NCBI GenBank assembly: GCA_964510225.1
Contig: CAZEAN010000019.1
Coordinates: 1 to 60,657 of the forward strand
Direction of reading: 5' to 3'
Length of the DNA: 60,657 bases
From: CAZEAN01 sp964510225
Lineage (GTDB): Bacteria > Planctomycetota > Planctomycetia > Isosphaerales > Isosphaeraceae
Shown here: positions 12,001-19,651 of the stretch, piece after piece
How positions within the stretch are numbered: the first letter of the stretch is position 1
How the letters are laid out: every line of letters starts with the position of its first letter
Notes under the pieces: generated by a model
Databases searched by the model: none
What the model was told of the DNA's origin: nothing
The model's input: only the letters and a program-made list of their open reading frames with translations
Translations under genes and position numbers: made by a program

Positions 12001-13947
12001 GCTGGGCCTCAGATTACCGACGTCACTCCGGCTCCAGGGAGCTTGGTCTCTGACTCAGGCGTTTTCACGGTAAGCTTCACCGCGAATGAGAACCTCCTGC
12101 TCTCGACTTTGATGGCCCCAGGTGCCATCACTGCGACCGGTGCCGGCCTTGATGGAATCTTTGGAACGCCAGACGACGTCCCAATCGGTGTCGATCTGAA
12201 CTCATTGACCCTCGATTTCCTCGCCACGGATCCGATGGGTCCGGTCCAGGTAACCTTCAACGTTACGGGTGCCACGCAGAACGATATCTACCGAGTGACC
12301 GTAACGGACTCGGTTACTGATATCGCGACGAACGCCCTGGACGGTGAATTCGACGGAGGTTTCCCAACCGGCAACGGTGTCCCGGGTGGTTCCTTCGATC
12401 TCGATCTCATCGTCTTCCTCCCGGGCAATACGGATATCATCTACGTGAGTCCGAGTGGGCTCGTCGGTGGTGATGGCTCACGGGCGAACCCATTTGGCTC
12501 GATCGCGGCTGGCCTCGCTGTCGCAACGATTGGCGACACCGTCGCTGCCCTCCCAGGAGCCTACAACGAAGCTGTTAACCTGAAGTCGCTCGTCCGACTG
12601 GTCTCAGCTGATGTCTCGAGTACCGATACGAACCTGGTCTCGGGATCGGCCCAGGCGACAATCATCCGGGCACCGATTAACCCGAACGGTCCGACCGTCA
12701 CCGTGAGCGGTGTTGACCTCCTCGCAGGGAATGCGTTGCTCGACACCGAGTTGAGTGGCTTTGCGATTGTCAGTCCGCTCACCGGTGTGAGTACTGGTTC
12801 AATCCTCGAGGAATCGATCGGCCTCGATTTGGTCAACTCGGGTGGCCTGTACAGCCGGAACTACGTCCTCAACGGTGAAACAGGTGTTCGGATCGACCCC
12901 ACAGGTGGATCTGTCGGAAACCCTGTGTTCATCAACAACGGGATCATCGGCAACCTTACCGGGTTCTTCATTAACGACACGGGTGGGACTGGAACGACTG
13001 CACAGCCGGTCGAGTTCACCAACAACACCGTTGCACTCAACAACACCGGTGTGGTGATCTCCGGACGAGAAGGCGGCCCCACCATTGCCGAAGTGTCCAA
13101 CAACATCTTCTGGCAAAACAACGATCGTGCTGAAGATCCAACCGGGACTGGTCTGTTCGTCTTCCCTGAGGTTGCGGTCGTCCAGAGCAACATGTTCTCC
13201 GAGGTCGCCGAGGTCGGAGGAACGGTCGGTTTCGACCCGAACGAACTGACAACAGTTCCTGGACCCTTCGGTAACTTCCTAGGCGAGCCAGCCTTCGAGG
13301 CTCCCCGTGATCCTCGACCAGGATTCGGCAACGCTACCGTGTTCTTGCTCGACGGTAATTTCGACCTCAGGGCGACGTCAGATGCCATCGATGCTGCCTT
13401 AAACGCAGTGGCGCCTCCGACTGACTTCCTCGGACGAGGGCGAGTCGACATTCCAGGTGCCGGTTTCCCGGGGACGGGTCCGGCTGATGTTGGTGCCTTC
13501 GAATTCCAGCCATCGGGTATCAACATCCCCGGTTTGGGGGGCCTTAGTCTCTCCAGCACTCCAGCTCCAGTGACCGCTGCAAGTTCTATTGACGGTGACG
13601 CGTTTGTCAGGAGCCTGAGTGCTGACGAGGCGGCAAGCTTCGCCAACTTCAGTGCGGCGACTGAACCCGTCCTCGCATCCTCAGCGACTGACACTCCTGC
13701 TGGTGTGACTACTCCTGCCAGCGGCAACGAGTCGGTGGACTACACGGTCAACCTTGACGAGTTTGTTCCTCAGCTCAACTCGACAATTCCACTGTCGACG
13801 CAGGCCGGACCTTACCGTCGGTACCTTGAATCCTTGCAGGCTCGGTTGGCAGAACGGCAGATTGCCCTTGGCCAGAATCCATTCGCTGCTCCCGGTGCTC
13901 GTGCATTCGAGTCCTTCCTGCAGCGATCCCGAGTAAACCGAGGCTAA
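3049..13947 (+). CDS. Giant secreted protein: subtilase-like domain, Ig-like modules, beta-helix repeats
   Basis: A 3,632-residue protein. Start ATG 3049 has AGGAG 7 nt upstream; the frame is open 21 codons further to a TTG, but without such a signal. Residues 33-41 (LEQRALLAA) match the short N-terminal motif shared by giant planctomycete surface proteins; there is no classical signal peptide. Residues about 195-620 form an S8-type peptidase domain: Asp204 in VLSDS, oxyanion Asn322 in SAAGNE, and Ser561 in GTSAAAP. The catalytic His position is Glu238 (DEGRAM). A beta-rich insert separates Asn322 and Ser561. From about 625 there are Ig-like (Big_5-type) modules ('FSKAVDPATL', 'FSEAMRPSTI'). 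Several long parallel beta-helix stretches follow, including a DUF1565-like one near 3127-3190 (YVSPSG...GSRANPF). No dockerin, PEP-CTERM or LPXTG ends the protein. It is probably a surface or extracellular protein; substrate unknown. Confidence 0.85.
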   Translation: MGSFMGDARKKGRDRRYGIGGETRITPSAESLEQRALLAAADPSSQIANDLLETPLARSGTHLVELFAAFQAGPEAVATARAELEGLVVFRGDKVGVDVYGGKTDFERFESQLKALGLEVVATDTNVGVVEGFLPIGQLLAVAEMAQTISMSPIYVPVLHTQGVANNQADDVLARDFPFPDGGDALRAEFGVDGTGVTVGVLSDSVDEFQGGLADSQSTGDLPANVNVLSDFPGGSDEGRAMLELIHDIAPGADLAFHTAVIGGPAGFADGIRALANDAGAEIIVDDIGFATEPIFQDGLVSQAVTDVVTNNDAIYFSAAGNESFSGIDSNFRGVDSTVTGIGAGRFHDFDPGPGVVTALELDFTQPDRVLFQWDDPWFTGTAATNLDFFLLDANNAIVIQGTTNNIGSATPFEFDFAPGAGTFQLVVQVAGGPDPTRFRFQGFGSEFTVDPNGNIPNILDGGTFLASTFGHPTSEDAIGTGAVAYFDAPPFPTAQNPIPSESFSSAGPSLFFFDPQGNRLPSSELRLKPDVSAPDASNTTFFIPGVDIEPDGFPNFLGTSAAAPNLAAIAALMREFNPSVTAAEVELAFESTATPLNGSAGGYESQGGFGLANARAALEAIDELRVVATTPANGDALAAFPSSVTVQFSKAVDPATLDASDLTFPVTPAGAVVDVAAPTLIDPLTAVFPISINATGTALINGTFVFSLANDSITAIDGSSLIGVSASFDVADATAPQVTNTIVQGRILIIEFSEAMRPSTIIRENVMLVRTGGAPSFGMEGNVTVTDDPRALLFYDPINNRAIYDLRDLPQTELPADTYAIAVTDSVLDATGNALDGEFTGIFPSGDGTAGGTFVQVLGALEIEPPLIAGFGLAPGSDTGIPGDQNTSLATPTFSGQVFSSFPGTNAGLLIAVQFIQEQPDGEFDLVVGANGQGFAGTPDLIVATNDDGSFSFQPPFELQDGFHRVRIVVVGESENPPLPGLGTQGDFSFRVDTTSPLVTASSIPDDARIPNLRNITLNVADPVSPSDPNDFLAVPPQLDLPALNPETANNLSNYSLINLGPDRILSPGPVSDDVDFSAFISSATFVSTSNRELSTDPYTGRIELSFVDGLPSGRYVLVARTTSEFFSGITDAAGNALDNDLAEPGNQDFHVFFDLQPEPAFVTGFEAISPSALTPGTMVTSGPRAFYEVPVPGFTPRAEAPPESFTIDFSNTLEPRDYSNAVRLIRSADAPGSPADGDFGVGAESGFSEVTGLSVTLVNEVPGATIGQPGFQNRLLVELPDGLTLAPDYYRIVIANEGGEEIRDIFGNVSDLEFLGNETPDGEDFEVFLPDGTFREGLTGDTVEGGSFVTGFSVVPGQRTVIEPGLAGPVSRTRGNIIFVRPDYADDPFSDIDDPDGSIERPFSTLVTEAVDNFINNGNLNAQSNFGTGFNPQFDRNANGQFDRSAFFEAELAGADGPVVIVALPGIERPVIGEDLGSVIGETVQEPYVIAPPAGVNPALPENNASASVPELTTLAFSAGTAVKFFNASLFVQNQGSALQLLGGPSPGDQVIFTSFLDDSVGGDTNGDDTDTVPTGGDWGGVVFRNFNDTINRGGLNPDFPVDGTLGLSGASDVMSIVNQATLQFGGGAVPQTIGERFDTITLFNSRPAITNTTIADSAAAPAGLLANATQAAISADLDSLREDEIARGPLIRRIELVNNSVNGILLRPAIGTLQVQETDAIGFADNPASDGAARIFTIDDPLPYVLASQLVIGQRLNLETGGETEQDVSSRLYVQPGMLVKSTSSASVAVLNNLSSLNIGDRTYINAFDLNPSTAPTDLEFSFNTLNDAKPIFTSLFDDSAETFFFDPITSVTRVIVPAGPTDNDTTNPEPTPGLNDPTLNPDLDQTRLLRWGSISITPGAVAVIDEAEFRYGGGALITPIGSLPPRQVIDLTDNISAFLDIPFALRDSAGATVSITNNDFFDNFDAPIVAEPDQLLAADPLRPLLSGNPFFRNNLMERNSINGLAVKTTLGVVIADPGDQTNFFFSEIPVDDLANLNVNSVWDDTDLIHVLRGSINLGPNGFFTTNPVPDTDEFTTERLPDVTQTLQSSLPGTLLPNGEQISLPGESLYVKMFDGAGGYGPGNPGPGTPVDPDLPFAAASDAYNIVGPGFAVGFDDGVDPPALSPLLDPGYGSQLRIIGIGANESTGQQRVPVVITSLRDDTEGPVIRGQQRADTFFADVNPNGISGPALSAPEPGDGGIIAFGGGSLFDYNLYDPRNGSIIDNADLKFLHRVEFQGGSLIDVDDFNLDGNITEADDGFRAQKLGVTPETQNNAQHGWTVSNSNLTDFQDAGIFADQGFPAIVQIIDPLTGQPVGFPLRVGGLLGQPTNLFLVNNTISNMPVAVEINGPTSGSDDTAGQNPARLVMLHNTLFNNGVGLRTDSVNFDGDNGLSHVYFIAMNNIFDGGTVGISDPNAVAVRTTGQIPGSELLFNVYNNYTTTLDITNTNPAAFRGNNNPIFGNPLFADAANGDFFLQAGSVAIDAALSELGPVIMGDMLFPLSDDFSLDSVGGTRNAEGRSYPFGGFLPFFGQDPQEIVTLPGTPGRPFFDQFIATTALSGQGAQGPATNIATYNFAPLSGERDLAGLLRIDVQDSPNLGFGSRPFFDVGAREFRVFDPPQVTNEGAPDVDLDGEGDAVFASIVNDDDSISLIDLYEVGGIAGTNVSPQEIQIQFDEQLDPQSVNNFTVLLFASGGDGIFGNGNSPGDRAIDLSGRLSFDPETRRLRIALGATNLILPNDQYQIVLVGTGSSVLLDPQGNALDGENIGATGQLPLPSGDGFPGGDFVVEFTIDTNPPEIVPGTFTLESDSGALDGITNVSTTAFSGTITDIFPPTMPLVNATVLLDIDSDGDGNFERLGVGSAVTDANGDFLVAVGIDAAGVGIDTSMLPLPDSAFDVGPDGQLGTDDDSGFSFARVRVIDVSGNVSDPADPNAITDFILDTAGPQITDVTPAPGSLVSDSGVFTVSFTANENLLLSTLMAPGAITATGAGLDGIFGTPDDVPIGVDLNSLTLDFLATDPMGPVQVTFNVTGATQNDIYRVTVTDSVTDIATNALDGEFDGGFPTGNGVPGGSFDLDLIVFLPGNTDIIYVSPSGLVGGDGSRANPFGSIAAGLAVATIGDTVAALPGAYNEAVNLKSLVRLVSADVSSTDTNLVSGSAQATIIRAPINPNGPTVTVSGVDLLAGNALLDTELSGFAIVSPLTGVSTGSILEESIGLDLVNSGGLYSRNYVLNGETGVRIDPTGGSVGNPVFINNGIIGNLTGFFINDTGGTGTTAQPVEFTNNTVALNNTGVVISGREGGPTIAEVSNNIFWQNNDRAEDPTGTGLFVFPEVAVVQSNMFSEVAEVGGTVGFDPNELTTVPGPFGNFLGEPAFEAPRDPRPGFGNATVFLLDGNFDLRATSDAIDAALNAVAPPTDFLGRGRVDIPGAGFPGTGPADVGAFEFQPSGINIPGLGGLSLSSTPAPVTAASSIDGDAFVRSLSADEAASFANFSAATEPVLASSATDTPAGVTTPASGNESVDYTVNLDEFVPQLNSTIPLSTQAGPYRRYLESLQARLAERQIALGQNPFAAPGARAFESFLQRSRVNRG

Positions 13948-13961
13948 GAGTCGTCTCCGAA

Positions 13962-13984
13962 GCCGATCAGCCTCGCTGATCGGC
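13962..13984 (+). terminator. Perfect 10-bp hairpin after giant gene
   Basis: GCCGATCAGC and its exact complement are separated by a 3-nt loop, starting 15 bp after the stop codon of the giant gene. No T tract follows directly. It probably acts with the second hairpin downstream. Confidence 0.6.
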
Positions 13985-14008
13985 GACTATTACAATGAGG
14001 TTCATCAC

Positions 14009-14045
14009 CACGAGCGGCTCCCGGGCCGCTCGTGTTCGTTTCTTG
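14009..14045 (+). terminator. Rho-independent terminator
   Basis: A perfect 10-bp GC-rich stem (CACGAGCGGC/GCCGCTCGTG, 6-nt loop) is followed by TTCGTTTCTTG. It lies between the convergent giant gene and the flavodoxin-family gene. The T-rich side faces the plus strand, so it most likely ends the giant-gene transcript. Confidence 0.75.
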
Positions 14046-14050
14046 ATCGC

Positions 14051-14797
14051 TTAGCGATAATCTGGATTCGGGAAGTCAGCCCGACAGCCGGCCTCCCACT
14101 CTGAACGTTGGTTCCCATGAGCTGGAATTCCCCCCTGATCCTTAAGGATCCGAGCCAGGTGCATGAGGTTCCAGGTCATGAAAGTGGTGTTTCGGTTTGT
14201 AAAGTCATTGGATGGCCCTCCCGAGCCCTGGTCCAAATAGGAAGGCCCGGGCCCCGCTTCACCGATCCAACCAGCATCAGCTTGTGGTGGAATGGTGTAG
14301 CCGAGGTGCTGTAATGAGTACAGAATGTTCATCGAGCAGTGCTTCACACCATCTTCGTTACCGGTGATTAAGCAGCCTCCAACTCGACCGTAATAGGCAT
14401 ACTGACCGCGATCATTGAGATGGTGAGACGCTGAATAGAGACGCTCGATCACCAAAGTACAGACAGAGGATTTTTCACCGAGCCAGATCGGTGAGCCAAT
14501 TACGAGGATATTGGCAGCCAAGACCTTCTCCAGGATCGTCGGCCATTCATCTTTGGGCCAGCCGTGCTCTTTCATGTCGGGATAGACCCCGAAAGCGAGT
14601 TCGTGGTCCACGGGCCGAATCACTTCGACCCCGATTCTGTTCTTCTCCATGATCGCCTTGGAGATCTCGATCAGTCCCTCCGTGTGGGAGAGTTCCGGCG
14701 ACCGTTTCAAGGTACAGTTCAGGAAGATGGCCTTGAGGTCTGAGTAATCTGAGGGGCTCTCTGCGCAGAGCTTCAACTGCTGCTCGTTCAACGCCAT
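14051..14797 (-). CDS. Flavodoxin-family / NADPH-dependent FMN reductase-like protein
   Basis: A 248-residue protein with the flavodoxin-like beta-alpha fold. The first strand and phosphate-binding region read IFLNCTLKRSPELSHTEGL, and a second FMN-contacting loop follows in VIGSPIWLGEKSS. It also has YYGRVGGCLITGNEDG, typical of the NADPH-dependent FMN reductase family (PF03358). It probably binds FMN and acts in cytosolic electron transfer or quinone/nitro reduction; the actual substrate is not visible. Start: ATG 14797 has GGAG 11 nt upstream. The frame is open three codons further to a TTG, but there the GGAG would be too close. It is transcribed on the minus strand together with, or just after, the antiporter gene (74-bp gap). 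Confidence 0.75.
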   Translation of the reverse strand: MALNEQQLKLCAESPSDYSDLKAIFLNCTLKRSPELSHTEGLIEISKAIMEKNRIGVEVIRPVDHELAFGVYPDMKEHGWPKDEWPTILEKVLAANILVIGSPIWLGEKSSVCTLVIERLYSASHHLNDRGQYAYYGRVGGCLITGNEDGVKHCSMNILYSLQHLGYTIPPQADAGWIGEAGPGPSYLDQGSGGPSNDFTNRNTTFMTWNLMHLARILKDQGGIPAHGNQRSEWEAGCRADFPNPDYR

Positions 14798-14871
14798 GGT
14801 TGTCAAATCTCCAGCGTCGTTGTGGATCGATTGAGAAAACGTTTGGGACGGTTAAGGACGGTTGTCATCGT

Positions 14872-16161
14872 TCAGTGAGTCAGTCGAGGTGAGTGTCGCG
14901 TTGGCATGGGTGTCACCTCTCGCTTTTCCTCTGCAGATTCGGGTAAGTCTGATTTTTTGATCCGACGGCCGTAGAGGCCTGTTGCTGGGGCAGCGCTGAG
15001 ACCGTGGGCAACGATGCTTAGCAAAACGGTACCTGCGACGATTGCCTGAATCTCTTGGCGGTGGGAAATCCTCGATTCCTCAAGAACGAGGATTGTGTAG
15101 AGGATCGACGCAATCCCTCGAGGGCCAAACCAAGCGAGGAATCCGAGACTCACCTGGCGGAGCTTCAGTCCGACCAACGAGAGGACAACCGGGACGCCGC
15201 GAATCAAGGTCAGGCTGAGAACGGCATAGCACCAACCCTCCCAGGGCATCGTGAATGCTGTCGGGGCCATCACGGCGCCGAAGATTAAGAATATGAGGAG
15301 CGTAAAGAGCTGCCCTTCCGCTTCGGCAAACTGATAAAGACAACGACAGACCGACCGGGTGAAGTTCCCCATCGTAAGGCCGGCACAGAAGGCAGCGATA
15401 AATCCATTACCGCCGATCACTTCGGCTCCCGAATAGGCGAGGACCGCGACGGCGAGGGATGAAATCCGCTCAAAAGCCTCGTCAATCCATCCGAGGCGAG
15501 TCGATTTCTTGAGGAGTGCCCCACCGACCCAACCCACGATGATTCCAGCGATTGGGCCGAGAGAAATCTGAAGAATCACAAAGAGAGCCCACTCGGTCGT
15601 AGTCCGCCCTGTTGCTTCGTCGGAGTCAACTCCCGCGGCGATTGAAATCAGGATCAGAAGAATCGGCAGGCAGATCCCATCATTCAGCCCGCTCTCGACG
15701 TTGAGGGCCTGCCGGATCCGGATCGGGACCTTCGGATCACTGACAACCGATTGTCCGAGTGCAGCGTCTGTTGGTGCGAGGATTGCTGCCAAGACCGCGA
15801 TTTCCCAGATCGTTAGCTGCCCGGACAACAGGAAGACCCCGACCACCAGTCCCATCAGTATCGTCCCTGGGAGTCCGATTCCAAGGAGTCTGATTGGGAT
15901 TCGGTGTTCTCGAAAGAGGATCTGGAGATCGATCCTCGAAGCATCGGTGAACAACACGAGGATAAGGGTTAGCTCTGCAATCCCTCGGACGATCTCTCCG
16001 GTTGTTGACAGACCGATTAGGTCGAAGCCGAGACGTCCAAGGAAGAGCCCAAACACCGTGAAGACCATCGGTAGGGTTACTAATGTGCCACGGAGTCGAC
16101 CGGAAATGAGTCCAAACCCAAGCGTCCCCAAGCTAATCAATAGAATTGTTTGCTCATTCAT
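14872..16161 (-). CDS. Cation:proton antiporter (CPA1/NhaP-type)
   Basis: About 429 residues with roughly a dozen hydrophobic segments. The family core is visible as LAAILAPTDAALGQSVV (the TDxA-type motif of Na+/H+ exchangers) and as LNVESGLNDGICLP (ESGLND, with the conserved acidic pair of CPA1 proteins). The later segments GGNGFIAAFCAGLTMG and WFGPRGIASILY (GPRG) are also characteristic. It should exchange Na+ or K+ for H+ at the inner membrane, supporting pH and ion homeostasis. ATG 16161 was chosen (MNEQTILL, directly at the first membrane segment); the frame continues seven codons upstream to a TTG. It is divergent from the ECF sigma gene at 16266, so the 104-bp gap probably holds two promoters. 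Confidence 0.85.
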   Translation of the reverse strand: MNEQTILLISLGTLGFGLISGRLRGTLVTLPMVFTVFGLFLGRLGFDLIGLSTTGEIVRGIAELTLILVLFTDASRIDLQILFREHRIPIRLLGIGLPGTILMGLVVGVFLLSGQLTIWEIAVLAAILAPTDAALGQSVVSDPKVPIRIRQALNVESGLNDGICLPILLILISIAAGVDSDEATGRTTTEWALFVILQISLGPIAGIIVGWVGGALLKKSTRLGWIDEAFERISSLAVAVLAYSGAEVIGGNGFIAAFCAGLTMGNFTRSVCRCLYQFAEAEGQLFTLLIFLIFGAVMAPTAFTMPWEGWCYAVLSLTLIRGVPVVLSLVGLKLRQVSLGFLAWFGPRGIASILYTILVLEESRISHRQEIQAIVAGTVLLSIVAHGLSAAPATGLYGRRIKKSDLPESAEEKREVTPMPTRHSPRLTH

Positions 16162-16265
16162 TGCATCCAGATGCTGGCGCAACGGTCCTCAAGTGGTCCC
16201 ACAGTCATTAATCGTTGAAGTGACGGAAACTGTCCCAAGAGTTAGTCTAGTGATGAAGTCTCACT

Positions 16266-16904
16266 GTGACATCATTCCAAGAATTGATTCTGATGAACCC
16301 TCCCTCTGGACCTGCCCGGACGACTCGCGACGAACCTGAGGTGGCTGCCCTCCCCCTCGGGGATCCTGAGGATTGGCTTCGCGTGTATGGAGATCTGGTT
16401 CTCAGATTTGCGCGAAGCCGGATCGCAGATCAACGTGTCGCCGAAGACCTTGCCCAGGAGACTTTTCTCGCTGCCTGGAACTCGCGTGAGAAATTTCGAG
16501 GAGAGTGCTCAGTTCGTTCCTGGTTGATCGCCATCTTGAAGCATAAGATCTACGACTATCAGACCAAGCACGGGAAAGAATACGTCTTCACCGATTTGCT
16601 TGATAATGGAAGCGATCATGATCCCGACCTTCTCTTGCAAGGCTGCAGTGCGAATCTTGGTCAAGAAAGTAGGATTTCGGATCTTGAGCGGAAGGAGATT
16701 TTCCAGACCTTTCTCCGATGCACAAATTCGCTTCCGAGTCGACTGAAAGAGGTCGCTCTCCTTGCCGAAGTCGATGGTCTCAGCGGTCGCGAAATTGCCG
16801 CGAAGCTCAGCCTAACGAGTCTGAACGCAAGGCAGATTCTCTCGCGAGCGCGGAAACTACTCCGTGAATGCATGAAGCAGTTGCTCGGAAATGATACTCC
16901 CTAA
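16266..16904 (+). CDS. ECF-type RNA polymerase sigma factor
   Basis: A 212-residue sigma-70 family protein with only regions 2 and 4. Region 2 reads ADQRVAEDLAQETFLAAW, followed by FRGECSVRSWLIAILKHKIYD, the classical ECF pattern. Region 4 contains LSGREIAAKLSLTSLNARQI, a helix-turn-helix for the -35 element. No anti-sigma gene follows; the next gene, 195 bp downstream, is the DUF1549/DUF1553 protein. Control may therefore be by a distant anti-sigma factor or by transcription. The GTG at 16266 was taken as start; an ATG at 16293 is equally possible and neither has a strong Shine-Dalgarno. The target regulon is unknown. Confidence 0.85.
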   Translation: MTSFQELILMNPPSGPARTTRDEPEVAALPLGDPEDWLRVYGDLVLRFARSRIADQRVAEDLAQETFLAAWNSREKFRGECSVRSWLIAILKHKIYDYQTKHGKEYVFTDLLDNGSDHDPDLLLQGCSANLGQESRISDLERKEIFQTFLRCTNSLPSRLKEVALLAEVDGLSGREIAAKLSLTSLNARQILSRARKLLRECMKQLLGNDTP

Positions 16905-17099
16905 CTTGCTTCATGTTCCAAGAATAAGAGCACTCATTGAGAGATGCACTGGAGTCGATCCTGACGATCGCCTTGAGGTTTCTCCGAAATCCTTGACCCC
17001 TAAGCCCGATTCACCTTAGGTTTAACAAATGCGATCAGTCCTCCGGACAATTCCGAGACTCATTCAGCACTCGCTCGCATGCACTGAAGGGTTCCACGC

Positions 17100-19613
17100 A
17101 TGAATTGGCGCAAACGATTGTTAGTTGGTTACGCATGGTTGACCGTTGCGTTGGTGAGCTTTGCTGTTTCGAGCGTCTCAGACTGCTCGGCGATTGGGGC
17201 CGAACCGGGAACTAACCCAGAATTGAGAGCATTTCCACCGGTCATTGAGCTGAAGCATCCCAGCGATCGTCGACAGGTTGTAATCACTCGGGTCGAGGCT
17301 GACGGCTCAGAGCGCGATCTGACGGCAGAATGCGTGTTTGATCTCCGATCAGATGAATCTGTTGCTAGTGTTTCGTCATCGGGTGTTGTCGAGCCTAAAC
17401 AACCCGGTGAAGCGACTTTAGAGGTGACCGCGTCGGATTTAGTTCTCGAGATCCCGATCCGAGTGCAATTCGTTGACGATCAACCACGACCCATCAGCTA
17501 CCGACACGACGTCCGTGCTGTCTTGACCAAAGCCGGTTGCAACATGGGTGCTTGCCACGGGAACTTGAATGGGAAGGGTGGCTTCAAGTTAAGCCTCCGA
17601 GGTGATGATCCCGCATTTGATCATGATTCCTTGACTCGTGACTTACTCGGGCGTCGGATTGATCGGGTGCAGCCCGATCAAAGCCTCATTCTCCTGAAGC
17701 CAACCGGACGCCTCCCTCACGAAGGTGGGCTCCGATTTACGATGAGGACACCAGAGGCCTCGATTTTGGAGGGCTGGATCGAGGCTGGTTGCGCTGATGA
17801 TCGCCCCGAAGTCCCGGAGTTGTCCGATCTCATGGTTTATCCGGCGGATCGGCTGAACACTGCCCCTGCCCTCCGACAGCAGTTGAGTGTAATTGCGACC
17901 TTTGCGGATGGTTCCATCCGCGACGTTACTCGACTGGCGACGTTCGATGTCGATGACCCAGCGGTTGTCGAAGTCAGCCCAGCAGGCTTGGTTCAGCGAT
18001 CGCGACCAGGCGAATCAGTAATTGTAGTTCGATACCTTGATCAGCAGGCGGTCTCTCGACTCGGGTTCCTCCATGATCGACCCAAACTCGGATGGAGCGG
18101 CCCTCCGCCTCGGACAAGCCTCGATCGGGCTGTCTTCTCCAAGCTTGAAGCATTGCGGATTGAGGCGTCGCCGACTGCGAACGATCATGTCTTTCTGCGC
18201 AGGGCTTATCTTGACGCGATCGGCATTCTCCCCAGTCCCGAGGAATCAAGGCAATTCCTTGATGACGACGATCCCGAGAAACGGACAAAGCTGATTGATC
18301 AGCTCTTGGAACGCCCGGAGTTCGCCGACTATTGGTCGTTAAAGTGGGCCGACCTCCTCCGCAACGAAGAAGAGACGATGGGGCTCAAAGGGGTCTGGAA
18401 CTTCCGTCGTTGGCTCCGCGATCAGATTGCCCGCGACCGCCCATTGAACGAATTCGCCGGCGCCTTGATTACAGGGATTGGCTCAACCTGGAAGAACCCT
18501 CCGGCGAGTTTTTATCGGACCAACCGCGATCCCGAAACTGCGGCGGAGAGTTTTGGTCAGATCTTCCTCGGCGTCCGTCTCCAGTGTGCCCGTTGCCACA
18601 ATCATCCCTTCGACCACTGGACGCGCGACGATTACTATGGCCTCGCCGCTACCTTTTCAAACCTCCGTCGTAAAGAAATCAACAATCGTCGGAGAGATGG
18701 TCTCAATAAGCACGTGATCAACGGCGATGTAATCATCCATTTGGAAGGTGATCCTGGGTTAGTTCAACCGAGTTCGGGGGATCGACTTCCGCCGACCGCT
18801 CCGGGTGGGGTTCGACTTGCGCTTGATTCCAAGTCCGATGCCCGGACTTCACTCGCCGGTTGGCTCACCGAGGGTGAAGGTCGTGGACAATTTGCGCGTA
18901 ACTTGGCGAACCGGGTCTGGTACCACTTGATGGGCCGCGGTGTTGTCGAGCCGGTCGATGATTTCCGGGACTCCAATCCTCCTTCTAACCCCGAACTCCT
19001 GGATGCCTTGACCGAGGAGTTCGTCGACCGAGGATTCCGGCTCCGCCCACTGGTCCGGTTGATCATGACTTCAGAGGTCTATGGTCTTTCTTCGGAGCCA
19101 CTCCCGACCAATCAGGATGATGAAATCAACTTCGCGAAGGCGCGGATCCGTTTGCTCCCGGCCGAAGTCTTGCTTGATGCCATCGGGAGCGCCTTGGGAT
19201 CTCGGGCCGCACTGGAAGGATCACCCGAAGGGAGTGGGGCCCTCTTCCTCGCCGGTGCCAACACGGGTCCGGAGTTTCTCGAGGCATTCGGAAAACCAAA
19301 CCGACTCTTAACATGCGAGTGTGAACGCTCTGAAGAGACCACACTTGCCCAAGCGCTCCAGTTGATTAACGGTTCAATCGTTCGTGAGATGATCGAAGCG
19401 CCTGACAACCGGATCGGCGGCCTCCTGAACTCCGATGCCAATGATTCGGAGATCGTGAATGAGATCTTCCTCGCAATGCTGGGTCGGAGGCCATCAAGTC
19501 TTGAGGAACAAGGGGTCCTGGCTCATCTTCAAGAAAGTTCTGATCAGCGAAGCGCCTGGGAAGATATCGCGTGGGCGATCATCAACAGCAAAGAATTTCT
19601 CCTCCGTCATTAA
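17100..19613 (+). CDS. Secreted DUF1549/DUF1553 protein with Ig-like domain and cytochrome-like motifs
   Basis: An 837-residue exported protein. Residues 1-35 form a signal peptide (RKRLLVGY then a hydrophobic run). A bacterial Ig-like (BIG2-type) domain covers about 40-125 (DLTAECVFDLRSDESVASV). Next comes a cytochrome-like segment with AGCNMGACHG (about 150-160), where the heme-type motif is C-x4-C-H rather than CxxCH. A second Ig-like unit is followed by DUF1549 (about 345-545) and DUF1553 (about 600-835). A true CxxCH occurs in LQCARCHNHPFDHW. These proteins are expanded in planctomycetes and almost always paired with DUF1501, as here; their biochemical role is not established. The stop is 38 bp before the DUF1501 start, indicating an operon. 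Confidence 0.85.
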   Translation: MNWRKRLLVGYAWLTVALVSFAVSSVSDCSAIGAEPGTNPELRAFPPVIELKHPSDRRQVVITRVEADGSERDLTAECVFDLRSDESVASVSSSGVVEPKQPGEATLEVTASDLVLEIPIRVQFVDDQPRPISYRHDVRAVLTKAGCNMGACHGNLNGKGGFKLSLRGDDPAFDHDSLTRDLLGRRIDRVQPDQSLILLKPTGRLPHEGGLRFTMRTPEASILEGWIEAGCADDRPEVPELSDLMVYPADRLNTAPALRQQLSVIATFADGSIRDVTRLATFDVDDPAVVEVSPAGLVQRSRPGESVIVVRYLDQQAVSRLGFLHDRPKLGWSGPPPRTSLDRAVFSKLEALRIEASPTANDHVFLRRAYLDAIGILPSPEESRQFLDDDDPEKRTKLIDQLLERPEFADYWSLKWADLLRNEEETMGLKGVWNFRRWLRDQIARDRPLNEFAGALITGIGSTWKNPPASFYRTNRDPETAAESFGQIFLGVRLQCARCHNHPFDHWTRDDYYGLAATFSNLRRKEINNRRRDGLNKHVINGDVIIHLEGDPGLVQPSSGDRLPPTAPGGVRLALDSKSDARTSLAGWLTEGEGRGQFARNLANRVWYHLMGRGVVEPVDDFRDSNPPSNPELLDALTEEFVDRGFRLRPLVRLIMTSEVYGLSSEPLPTNQDDEINFAKARIRLLPAEVLLDAIGSALGSRAALEGSPEGSGALFLAGANTGPEFLEAFGKPNRLLTCECERSEETTLAQALQLINGSIVREMIEAPDNRIGGLLNSDANDSEIVNEIFLAMLGRRPSSLEEQGVLAHLQESSDQRSAWEDIAWAIINSKEFLLRH

Positions 19614-19651
19614 TCAACAAGAGCCATCACGACACATGCGCGAGGATGATC

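Noticed and set aside
12861..13727. 288-codon open frame antisense to the giant gene
   Set aside because: Shadow of the Ig/beta-helix coding sequence; Pro/Ser/Ala-rich translation without motifs.
19571..19651. Extended start of the DUF1501 gene overlapping the DUF1549/1553 gene
   Set aside because: It would place 27 residues before the Tat signal; ATG 19652 with GAGG upstream gives the expected signal peptide position.
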